Shown: one piece after another, positions 1-5,914 of the stretch
How the letters are laid out: each line of letters opens with the position of its first letter
How positions within the stretch are numbered: the first letter of the stretch is position 1
From: Spirochaetia bacterium
Lineage (GTDB): Bacteria; Spirochaetota; Spirochaetia; Treponematales; Breznakiellaceae
Length of the DNA: 6,173 nucleotides
Direction: 5' to 3'
Assembly (NCBI GenBank): GCA_025997895.1
Contig: BNVF01000106.1
Location: 1 to 6,173 of the forward strand
Position numbers and translations under genes: made by a program
Notes under the pieces: generated by a model
What the model saw: only the letters and a program-made list of their open reading frames with translations
Told to the model about the DNA's origin: nothing
Database searches by the model: none

Positions 1-160
1 AAATTTTACTACCCGCACCCCCGGGGACTCCTCTTTTCGCAGTTGTTTGTGCCCTGGCTTGAATTTTTCTTTTTTTTCAATTTATGTAAATAATTTTAGG
101 ATTAGGGGGATTTTTTTGTGAAAATTGTTTTTTTTACACCTTTACCCATTTTGTATAAAA
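1..160. other. AT-rich intergenic sequence with no supportable gene
   Basis: Short open stretches exist here in several frames on both strands, but none has a recognisable family motif, and the T-rich runs make any translation mostly phenylalanine and lysine. The left edge could hold the last codons of an upstream gene in either direction; I cannot decide. A possible promoter lies near the right end: TTTACA at 133-138 and TATAAA at 154-159, separated by 15 bp, which is shorter than the usual 16-18 bp and therefore weak. A GTG at 118 preceded by AGGGGGA (104-110) starts an open frame that I do not accept as a gene. Confidence 0.5.
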
Positions 161-174
161 TTTTTTTTTTTTTT
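161..174. repeat. Poly-T tract of 14
   Basis: An uninterrupted run of 14 T lies directly after the TATAAA at 154-159 and just before the poly-C tract. Tracts this long are prone to slippage. It also makes the DNA upstream of the candidate promoter strongly AT-rich, which could act like an UP element; that role is inference. Confidence 0.9.
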
Positions 175-177
175 CTA

Positions 178-210
178 TTGCCCCCCCCCCCCCCCCCCAT
201 AATATATTAT
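178..210 (+). promoter_or_regulatory. Candidate promoter spanning the poly-C tract
   Basis: TTGCCC (178-183, four of six matches to TTGACA) is followed by the rest of the C run and then two -10 candidates: CATAAT at 198-203 (five of six) and TATTAT at 205-210 (five of six). The spacers are 14 and 21 bp, on either side of the 17 bp optimum, so losing about four C would optimise one pair and gaining about three would optimise the other. With CTATTG (175-180) as a very weak -35, CATAAT sits at 17 bp. Which pairing is used cannot be decided from one sequence. The same bases, six C then ATAATAT, recur in front of the peptidase gene at 4641-4653. Confidence 0.45.
181..198. repeat. Poly-C tract of 18 upstream of lipoprotein gene
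   Basis: Eighteen consecutive C residues sit between TTG (178-180) and ATAATATATTAT (199-210). A homopolymer of G/C this long is rare by chance in a genome of moderate GC. In bacteria such tracts are a known substrate for slipped-strand mispairing, for example the poly-C in the Neisseria meningitidis opc promoter and the poly-G tracts upstream of tpr genes in Treponema pallidum. The tract lies about 190 bp upstream of a surface lipoprotein gene, where such a switch would be expected. The exact count may vary between cells or be a sequencing estimate. Confidence 0.9.
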
Positions 211-236
211 CCGATAGTATCCCTTCAAAAAATAGT

Positions 237-287
237 GCCCTGGTCTCCAATAGTTCGACTATTGGGGAACAGGGCTTTTCCTTTTTC
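237..287 (+). terminator. Intrinsic terminator or attenuator in lipoprotein leader
   Basis: GCCCTG (237-242) pairs with CAGGGC (270-275). After one G/A mismatch, TCTCCAATAGT (244-254) pairs with ACTATTGGGGA (258-268) around a TCG loop, using one G-U pair. The result is a 17 bp stem with a single mismatch, followed by TTTTCCTTTTT (276-286). This is a strong Rho-independent terminator. It lies downstream of the only good promoter candidates and about 100 bp upstream of the lipoprotein start, so it could end an upstream or short leader transcript, or attenuate the lipoprotein mRNA. Confidence 0.85.
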
Positions 288-297
288 ACATTTATTT

Positions 298-365
298 ACC
301 GCCAGCAGACCTCAGGCCGGAAGGACTGTCAAACGTTGTTTGATATGGTTTTGCGGCGGTTTTTT
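298..365 (+). promoter_or_regulatory. Second terminator-like leader structure
   Basis: ACCGCC (298-303) plus GCA (305-307) pair with TGC (352-354) plus GGCGGT (355-360), giving nine base pairs with one bulged A, and six T follow at 360-365. Inside is a separate perfect hairpin, TCAAAC (329-334) with GTTTGA (338-343) around GTT. The closing stem spans about 50 bases, which is long for a simple terminator. It could be a branched leader RNA fold positioned just ahead of the Shine-Dalgarno sequence at 375. I recognise no known riboswitch family here. Confidence 0.35.
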
Positions 366-374
366 GTCCAAAAT

Positions 375-380
375 GGAGGA
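375..380 (+). promoter_or_regulatory. Shine-Dalgarno of lipoprotein gene
   Basis: GGAGGA ends eight bases before the ATG at 389, an ideal spacing. The in-frame TTG at 383 is only two bases from this element, so the ATG is the real start. Confidence 0.85.
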
Positions 381-388
381 TATTGAGA

Positions 389-3300
389 ATGAACCAGATT
401 TTGAAGAAAGGGGCGTCATTTATGACGCTGGTTCTTATCGTAGCGCTGGCCCTGACCGCTTGCCAGGGGCCTGTGGATCCGGGAACACTGAATACGGAAG
501 CGCTCCAGGCCAGCATTGACGCGGCAAATACCGCAAAAGAAGGGGTAGCGGTTAATACACTCGCTGCTAATGTACCTCTGGGAACCCAATGGGTGACGCA
601 GGCTGAAATGGGCGCGCTTACCATCAAAATCACCGCAGCGGAAACCGCCCGTGACAGCGCCACCACCCAGGCAGCCATCGACAATGTAAAAACCAGCCTG
701 GACAATGCCGTTACAACGTTCAATGCTGCAAAAAAAGGTGGAACCGGCACACCGGTGGACAAAAGCGAACTGGTAGCCGAGATTGCAAAAGCAGAACAGT
801 TGCAACAAAGCGTAGTGGTAAGCGCCTCTGCGGATGAGGTGGCCAGTGGTGTAAAGTGGGTTACCCAAGAGGTAATGACTACTTTTACCGCAGTCATTAC
901 CGCAGCAAAAACCGCCCGTGACTCCGCCTCTACCCAGGCGACAATAGACACCGCGAAATCAACGCTGACCGCCGCGATTAGTGTCTTTACCACCGCTTCC
1001 CAAAACGGCACCAAGTCCAATGGCTTTACCCCAGACGAAATGACCGCCCTTATTAGTCGGGCGAATACAACCAAAAATGGCGTGCAAATCCTTGCTTCCG
1101 GCAGTGCGGACGATGTGGCGCCCGGGGCGGAATGGATTCTTTCGAACAATCCCACGGTGGGTGCCCTGGAAGCAGCGATTACCAGTGCCGGTTCGGCTAA
1201 CGACGACAATCGGGACGATCGGTACAATGCGCTTGTAACGGCGCTCAATAACTTTACCGCTGCGGTCGGAACCGGCACCATACCGGATAAAACAGGCCTG
1301 AACAACGCGATACAGGCGGCGGACGCCGCAAGAACCGGAGTGGAACATGCCGCGAACGCCGCCGCCGTGCCACTGGGTTCACAATGGGCCACCGATGCGC
1401 AGTTTGCGGCCCTGGCAACGCCATATAACAACGCCGTGACCATTACCAACACGGCGACCGCCACCCAGGCCCAGGTGAACACCGCGATAACCACTTTGCA
1501 GAACGCCACCAGCGCCTTTACCCAAGCGGTGAACAGCAATGGCCTGGGAACCAAACAGGAAGAGCAAAAGGCGGTTACCATCACCGGTCTGCCGACGGGT
1601 GTAACAGAGGTGCAGCTTTCTGTATTAACTACCAATAATACCAACGATATCGTAGATATGATCCTGGGAATGATGGAAAGCGATGAATCGTCCATTATGG
1701 TAGCCTATGGCGAAGGCTATGTGGCGAACAGAAATGTAACCGTGCCGCTGGAAACCGACTCCGGGCCCTGGATGGGGGAGGGAACCTTGTATGTGGGCTT
1801 ATTGACCGAGGAAGGGGTGTACGTCAGCAAGAACAGTTACAACTTTGCCGTCACCACCAACCCGAGCATCGCCTTTTCTACTACCGGAGGTTCCGCCACA
1901 TTCAAGCAAATTGGCTACCCCGTCAGGCTGGCCGATCTGTTCGGAATGGACTTCACCAATAAAACCCTGAATGAGCTCATGCTGAGTGAGGGGCCTATGA
2001 GCTATGACGATTTTATAACGCAGGAGTACGGCGGACAGCCGCTTCTCTATAAAGACGCGGAACTGAATCAGCATTACGTCGGAACGGACAGAGTATCTTC
2101 CACCGATATAGTGTATTCGAAGACACCGATAATGGGAGGAGATGACAGAGGGGCGAAAGTCGGGGAAATAACCGGCAGCATCTCCATCACCAACATCCCC
2201 AACAACCTGCGAAGGGTGCGAGTCCAGCTTGAGCAAGTGTCGCAGCAGGAGAATACCTGGTGGTCCAGCAGCAGCGGGATTACCCTGAGCGGAACCTCGA
2301 ACCAAAACGTAAACTGGAACATTCCGGTGTATGAAAGGGATGTAGATGGGTATAAGGGATCAAATTCCGTTAGGCTCAGAGTGCGAGTGGAGCTGACCAA
2401 CGGTTGCGAATTCGAGCTCTACTCATCCAACGGGCCCTTTACCCTGAACTCCCTCAATAGTGATCATAATCTGGGCTCTGCCGGTACCGTCAGCCTGGCT
2501 TCCATTACCTTAAGCGGAACCGTTAACGTAACCTATAACGGACTGCCGGTTCCCAGGCTGCAGATAAGCGCCTTGCCTAATTCCGGCAGAGACTTCTCTG
2601 GCGATATTGAGCTCACTACGCCCGGTGCAAACGCCCCCTGGACAATAGCAATACCGGACACTGGCAGTGCGCAGAACATCCGCATCAGTGTTTACGGATA
2701 TACCGGTGGTAATAATAGTGAATCGCTTTTTAGGAATAGTGACACAATCATAAACAACGTATCCTCAACCCAGACGGGGATAAACATCACCTTGGGGGAT
2801 ATCAGCTCGAAAATTGTAACCGGTACTATTACCCTTACCAATGTCCCCGCTAATCTGAATTATGCAATCATCAGTCTTCAGGAGACATCAGGCTCCGGGA
2901 ATCTCTGGTATTCTTCGGGTAGCGATCTTAACGTTAACTCGGGATCGTCGGCCCAGATTGTGCCATGGTCTATCTCGTTAAATGATGGGGGCGCCGGTCC
3001 ATTTGAAGGAACAAAAGAAGTTCGAGTCAGAGTATATGCAACTCTTAATAACGGCGTCTTTCTGGATGTCTGGGTACCCGGAACCTATAATCTGACCTAC
3101 GCCGATGCTAATCTGGGCTCCGTCGGCGTTGTCAGCCTGGCGCACATAATCTTAAGCGGAACTGTTAGCGTAACCTATAACGGACAGACGGTTCCCAATC
3201 TGCGGATATCCGCCTTTCCTGACGGAGGGGGGAACTCTCTGGGCTATACCAATCTCAGCTATCCCGCCCCGGGCGCCACTTGGGAAATGGCGATACCATA

Positions 3301-3457
3301 CCTTCCCAACTCGCAGACTGTTAACATCAGTGTAGATGGATATGGCGAAAATTGGGGTACCCCACTCGTTTCAAAGTATGATGCCGCGCAAGTAGCCGAC
3401 GTGTACAATACAAACAAGTCGGGGATAAACCTCAACCTGGGGAACATTACTGATTAA
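389..3457 (+). CDS. Large repeat-containing surface lipoprotein (putative)
   Basis: The 1022-residue product begins with a lipoprotein signal peptide: two lysines at 6-7, a hydrophobic core from about 11 to 22, and lipobox L22-T-A-C25, so Cys25 should be lipidated and the protein exported and anchored in a membrane. Residues 34-384 are four helical repeats of about 85-90 residues, rich in Ala and Thr and resembling the FIVAR type; each keeps a tryptophan (W68, W157, W249, W333) after a short V-x-x-G-x-x motif. Residues 394-590 form a middle domain of unknown family that starts with a TITGLP motif. Residues 592-807 and 808-1022 are two tandem beta-rich repeats, each beginning TGxIxxTNxPxNL and later containing LSGTVxVTYNG, a pattern like Ig or carboxypeptidase-regulatory folds in other Treponema secreted proteins. 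No catalytic motif is visible. The exact function is unknown; an adhesin, carbohydrate-binding or antigenic role is inference. The gene stands alone between its leader and its own terminator. Confidence 0.92.
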   Translation: MNQILKKGASFMTLVLIVALALTACQGPVDPGTLNTEALQASIDAANTAKEGVAVNTLAANVPLGTQWVTQAEMGALTIKITAAETARDSATTQAAIDNVKTSLDNAVTTFNAAKKGGTGTPVDKSELVAEIAKAEQLQQSVVVSASADEVASGVKWVTQEVMTTFTAVITAAKTARDSASTQATIDTAKSTLTAAISVFTTASQNGTKSNGFTPDEMTALISRANTTKNGVQILASGSADDVAPGAEWILSNNPTVGALEAAITSAGSANDDNRDDRYNALVTALNNFTAAVGTGTIPDKTGLNNAIQAADAARTGVEHAANAAAVPLGSQWATDAQFAALATPYNNAVTITNTATATQAQVNTAITTLQNATSAFTQAVNSNGLGTKQEEQKAVTITGLPTGVTEVQLSVLTTNNTNDIVDMILGMMESDESSIMVAYGEGYVANRNVTVPLETDSGPWMGEGTLYVGLLTEEGVYVSKNSYNFAVTTNPSIAFSTTGGSATFKQIGYPVRLADLFGMDFTNKTLNELMLSEGPMSYDDFITQEYGGQPLLYKDAELNQHYVGTDRVSSTDIVYSKTPIMGGDDRGAKVGEITGSISITNIPNNLRRVRVQLEQVSQQENTWWSSSSGITLSGTSNQNVNWNIPVYERDVDGYKGSNSVRLRVRVELTNGCEFELYSSNGPFTLNSLNSDHNLGSAGTVSLASITLSGTVNVTYNGLPVPRLQISALPNSGRDFSGDIELTTPGANAPWTIAIPDTGSAQNIRISVYGYTGGNNSESLFRNSDTIINNVSSTQTGINITLGDISSKIVTGTITLTNVPANLNYAIISLQETSGSGNLWYSSGSDLNVNSGSSAQIVPWSISLNDGGAGPFEGTKEVRVRVYATLNNGVFLDVWVPGTYNLTYADANLGSVGVVSLAHIILSGTVSVTYNGQTVPNLRISAFPDGGGNSLGYTNLSYPAPGATWEMAIPYLPNSQTVNISVDGYGENWGTPLVSKYDAAQVADVYNTNKSGINLNLGNITD
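488..1540 (+). repeat. Four tandem helical repeats within the lipoprotein gene
   Basis: The units start near residues 34, 123, 213 and 299. Their conserved tryptophans are 89, 92 and 84 residues apart. Units 1 and 2 are still similar as DNA: the segment around 632-683 (ACCGCAGC..AAACCGCCCGTGAC and onward) is matched 267 bp later, from 899. Units 3 and 4 have diverged more; unit 3 has an insertion after its tryptophan and loses the RDSA-TTQA motif seen in units 1 and 2. The near-identity of units 1 and 2 suggests the most recent duplication. Confidence 0.85.
2162..3454 (+). repeat. Two tandem 215-residue repeats at the lipoprotein C-terminus
   Basis: Unit A covers 2162-2809 and unit B 2810-3454. 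Matching landmarks are offset by 642 bp: CTTAAGCGGAAC at 2509 and CTTAAGCGGAAC at 3151, both followed by closely similar DNA encoding LSGTVxVTYNGxxVPxLxISAxP. The N-terminal halves share T-G-x-I-x-x-T-N-x-P-x-N-L and an RVRV strand, and both end in G-I-N-x-x-L-G-x-I. Each unit appears to hold two beta domains. The middle domain (from 1568) begins with a similar TITGLP motif and may be an older, diverged copy of the first half. Confidence 0.85.
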
Positions 3458-3493
3458 TCCATAGAAAAATAGAAATTGCCCTTTGGGGCGCTG

Positions 3494-3530
3494 CCCCCTT
3501 GGAGATCACTTCTCCAAGGGGGTTATTTTT
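3494..3530 (+). terminator. Intrinsic terminator after lipoprotein gene
   Basis: CCCCCTTGGAGA (3494-3505) pairs perfectly over 12 bp with TCTCCAAGGGGG (3511-3522) around a five-base loop, followed by the T-rich tail TTATTTTTT. It lies 36 bases after the lipoprotein stop. The left arm can instead pair in GGGGC-GCT-GCCCC (3485-3497), a short hairpin that competes with it. The minus-strand side lacks an immediate U run, so it mainly serves the plus strand. Confidence 0.9.
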
Positions 3531-3590
3531 TGGCAGTGCAAAGGGACAGGCGCTCCTGCAATCTGCCAACAAATTACCTCATCAGGACGC

Positions 3591-4597
3591 TCAAATCTCC
3601 CACACCGGTACGGAAATTACATTCTGCTTTGGCATGGTCATACATTTGGGGTACAGGCAGAGTACCGCTCCGGTTCCTTTCCGTTGCTATCGCGGTAAAA
3701 AAAGATATTCGGCGTTTCGCCGTTATGCCAATAACTTTTTAGAATTTCAGCAAAGACCCAGGTTTCCAGCAGGTGGCCGCTCTGGGCACCGGACATGAGA
3801 CTTTCGGGGCTGCTCCAGTTGGTAAGAAAACAGGCAAGGCCGGTATCAAGAAAATATACTTTTGGGCTTTTTACAATGCGCTTGGTAATATTTCTGCTGT
3901 AGGGATATAGAAGCTGGATAATCCCTGAACGTTCCAGAATGGTCAGCCAGAGTTTTACGGTACGGCTGTCTATGCGCACATCCTGGGCCAGGCTTGCATA
4001 GTTCAGCAGTTCGCCGGTTCTTGCCGCTACTGCGGTGAGAAAATTGTAGAAAGCCAGCTCATCTTCGATACGGTAAAAATCCCGAACATCTCTGGCAATA
4101 TAGGTTTGCACAAAAGAGGCGTAAAAACGTTTTTTGTTTATTTTATCGTTTGACAGTATTCGGGGAAATGAACCATTCCAGATGCGGGCAAAAAGTTCCG
4201 GCGCCGCAAGCTGCGGGCCGATGGATTTTTTTCGGGGAAGGTCAGGATCCGGCAAAAAAGGGGTTCCTCCAAAAGGCTTGCCGATGATTTCCCTGTAGGA
4301 AAGACCCAGCATATCCAGAATGGCGACCCGGCCTGCCAGAGATTCCCGTATTCCCTGCATCAGGGAAAATTTCTGGGAACCGGTTAACCAAAAAAGCCCG
4401 TTCTTTTTCTTTTGATCCACATAGAGCTTGATGTAAGGGAAAAGTTCCGGGGCATACTGTACCTCGTCAATTATTACCGGGGGAGGATTCTCCTCGATAA
4501 AGCGCCGGGGATCTTTTCTTGCCGTCTCCCTGGCTTTGATATCATCCAGGGATATATAACTCCATGTAAAATATACATACCTATGTATTTTTTGCAT
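3591..4597 (-). pseudogene. Degraded AAA_14/DUF4143 ATPase
   Basis: The remnant belongs to the widespread AAA_14 plus DUF4143 ATPase family, whose intact members are usually around 400 residues and carry a Walker A motif (G-P-x-Q-x-G-K-T) near the N-terminus. From ATG 4597, homology begins at S13-YISLDD, with Walker B at V41-IIDE45, then LTGSQ (71-75) and SLAGR (86-90), followed by DUF4143 up to the FFYRDSNGKE motif. No Walker A is present in this frame or in the upstream bases, so nucleotide binding should be lost. After GKE the frame runs to a stop at 3638. The adjacent frame, entered at 3674-3677, encodes GTGAVLCLYPK and later VPVWEI before a stop at 3591, which looks like the normal C-terminal end of the family. 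The stretch that normally lies between, including the E-I-D and E-I-K motifs, is missing. Two independent lesions make a functional product unlikely. No Shine-Dalgarno is seen before 4597. Confidence 0.85.
4573..4588. promoter_or_regulatory. Perfect inverted repeat, possible operator
   Basis: ATACATA and TATGTAT flank a CC dinucleotide, giving a perfect 7-bp dyad. It lies about 35 bp upstream of the candidate -35 of the peptidase gene and within the first codons of the truncated ATPase remnant, next to the point where its family homology stops. A binding site for a dimeric regulator is possible, but the arms are AT-rich and could be chance. Confidence 0.25.
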
Positions 4598-4622
4598 AAT
4601 CTATCGTCGGCCCCATTGTACC

Positions 4623-4651
4623 TTTACCTGCCATCATTTTCCCCCCATAAT
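4623..4651 (+). promoter_or_regulatory. Candidate promoter of the peptidase gene
   Basis: TTTACC (4623-4628, four of six) and CATAAT (4646-4651, five of six) are separated by exactly 17 bp. The -10 ends six bases before the ATG at 4658, so transcription would begin at about 4657-4659, on the start codon itself. No purine-rich ribosome binding site lies between 4640 and 4657, which fits a leaderless message. The C run followed by ATAATAT matches the sequence at 193-205 exactly over 13 bases. Confidence 0.5.
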
Positions 4652-4657
4652 ATCCTC

Positions 4658-5911
4658 ATGGAAAGTCCGGTAAAACAAATTGATGATCAGCTTGTCGAAA
4701 ATCTGCTGCTTCCCCGCTTTTTGAAGTATGTCCGCTATTGGACCGAAAGCGACCGCCATGTTGAGGCGACGCCCTCAAGTCCAGGGCAGTGGGATTTGGC
4801 AAAGGCACTGCGGGACGAGCTTCTGGGGCTGGGCCTCAAGGATGTAACCTTAACCGATCACTGTTATGTGATAGCCCGGCTGCCGCCAGGCCCCGGAAAA
4901 GAAAGCGCGCCAGGCGTGGGCTTTTTGGCGCATATTGATACTGCCAGCGATGTTTCCGGGAAGGATGTAAAGCCCCAACTGGTACATAATTACAACGGGG
5001 AGAAAATCGAACTTGCAGGCGGCCTGACGCTGGACCCGGCGCAGGAGCCGGATCTGGCGGCGCAAAAGGCCATTGTGCACAGCGATGGCACAACCCTGCT
5101 GGGCGCGGACGACAAGGCGGGTGTGGCGGAAATCATGGCCGCCGTGGAGTATCTCTGTGCCCACCCTGAAATTGCGCATGGGCCGGTGGAGATCATCTTT
5201 TCCCCTGACGAGGAAACCGGCAAGGGGCTGCCCGATTTTCCCCTGTCAGATATCAAGTCCACGGCCTGTTACACTTTAGACGGCGGTCCTATGGGCGAAC
5301 TTGAAGCGGAGTGCTTCAACGCATGGAAGGCAGATGTGGAGTGCAAAGGCAAGGTGATCCACGTAGGGGCGGCCAGGGGCATTTTGGCAAACGCAGTGCT
5401 CATGGCCGCGTCTTTCGCGGTGATGCTGCCCCGCTCCGAAAGTCCCGAGGCCACCGACGGTTATTACGGCTACTACTGCCCCATGGAAATAAAAGGCGAT
5501 CTGGAAAACGCCTCTCTTGAAGTGTTTCTGCGGGATTTTGACACTGAAGGAATGCGGCGGCGTGTTGCGGCGCTGGAGGTGTTTGCCAAAACAGTGGAAG
5601 CCCAGTTTCCCGGCGGCAGGGTAATTGTTAATACCAAGCCGCAATATTATAATATGAAGGACAAAATTGATTCAAAGCCTGAAGTGCTTGATCGTTTAAA
5701 GCAGGCTATGGAAAATATGGGCATAACGTATCACCTGAAGCCTATCAGGGGTGGAACCGACGGCTCCCGCTTGACCGAGCTGGGCATCCCCACCCCGAAT
5801 ATTTTTACCGGGGGCCGGAATTTTCACAGCCGGCTTGAATGGGTTTCGGTAAGCGAGATGTGCACCGCCTGCAAATTGATCATTGAGCTCATCAGGCTTT
5901 GGGGAGAGTGA
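4658..5911 (+). CDS. pepT: Peptidase T-like tripeptidase (M20B)
   Basis: The 417-residue product aligns along its whole length with peptidase T, a cytoplasmic zinc aminopeptidase that removes N-terminal residues from tripeptides (the E. coli enzyme has 408 residues). The expected metal and catalytic residues are visible: H92 and D94 in AHIDTASD, D151 in LLGADDKAG, E185 and E186 in SPDEETGKG, D208 in TLDGG, and H390 in GGRNFHS. The RGGTDGSRL segment matches the family's substrate carboxylate-binding region. In the dimerisation domain the usual H-P-G-T-A-K-G is H235-V-G-A-A-R-G here, keeping the histidine but losing the proline. The open frame continues upstream to 4412, but homology begins only after ATG 4658 and the upstream codons overlap the ATPase remnant, so 4658 is the start. 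It probably shares a transcript with the acyltransferase gene that follows after three bases. A related M20 dipeptidase is the alternative, but is less likely given the signature motifs. Confidence 0.93.
   Translation: MESPVKQIDDQLVENLLLPRFLKYVRYWTESDRHVEATPSSPGQWDLAKALRDELLGLGLKDVTLTDHCYVIARLPPGPGKESAPGVGFLAHIDTASDVSGKDVKPQLVHNYNGEKIELAGGLTLDPAQEPDLAAQKAIVHSDGTTLLGADDKAGVAEIMAAVEYLCAHPEIAHGPVEIIFSPDEETGKGLPDFPLSDIKSTACYTLDGGPMGELEAECFNAWKADVECKGKVIHVGAARGILANAVLMAASFAVMLPRSESPEATDGYYGYYCPMEIKGDLENASLEVFLRDFDTEGMRRRVAALEVFAKTVEAQFPGGRVIVNTKPQYYNMKDKIDSKPEVLDRLKQAMENMGITYHLKPIRGGTDGSRLTELGIPTPNIFTGGRNFHSRLEWVSVSEMCTACKLIIELIRLWGE
5901..5908 (+). promoter_or_regulatory. Shine-Dalgarno of the acyltransferase, inside pepT
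   Basis: GGGGAGAG lies six bases before the ATG at 5915 and overlaps the last codons of the peptidase gene, indicating translation from a shared message. Confidence 0.7.
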
Positions 5912-5914
5912 ATT

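Noticed and set aside
181..198. The poly-C tract as a pure sequencing or assembly artefact
   Set aside because: Its exact length may be uncertain, but the flanking bases are ordinary and the same C-run plus ATAATAT context recurs at 4641-4653, so some C run here is likely real.
383..388. TTG at 383 as the lipoprotein start
   Set aside because: It is only two bases from the Shine-Dalgarno sequence; the ATG at 389 has ideal spacing.
118..519. Open frame from GTG 118 with an AGGGGGA element upstream, encoding Phe and Pro runs across the poly-T and poly-C tracts
   Set aside because: Its sequence is dictated by homopolymers, it reads through the terminator stem and ends inside the lipoprotein gene in the wrong frame, and it matches no family. 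A short leader peptide cannot be excluded.
292..1695. 467-residue open frame on the minus strand opposite the lipoprotein repeats
   Set aside because: It is the antisense shadow of the GC-skewed Ala/Thr repeat codons; the plus-strand gene has a signal peptide, lipobox and ribosome binding site, and this frame has none.
3476..3798. Three overlapping plus-strand open frames after the lipoprotein terminator
   Set aside because: They begin within or beside the terminator and run antisense to the ATPase remnant, with no family resemblance or ribosome binding site.
4412..4657. Upstream extension of the peptidase reading frame
   Set aside because: Peptidase T homology begins only after 4658; the extension is antisense to the ATPase remnant, whose family match there (including Walker B) is clear.
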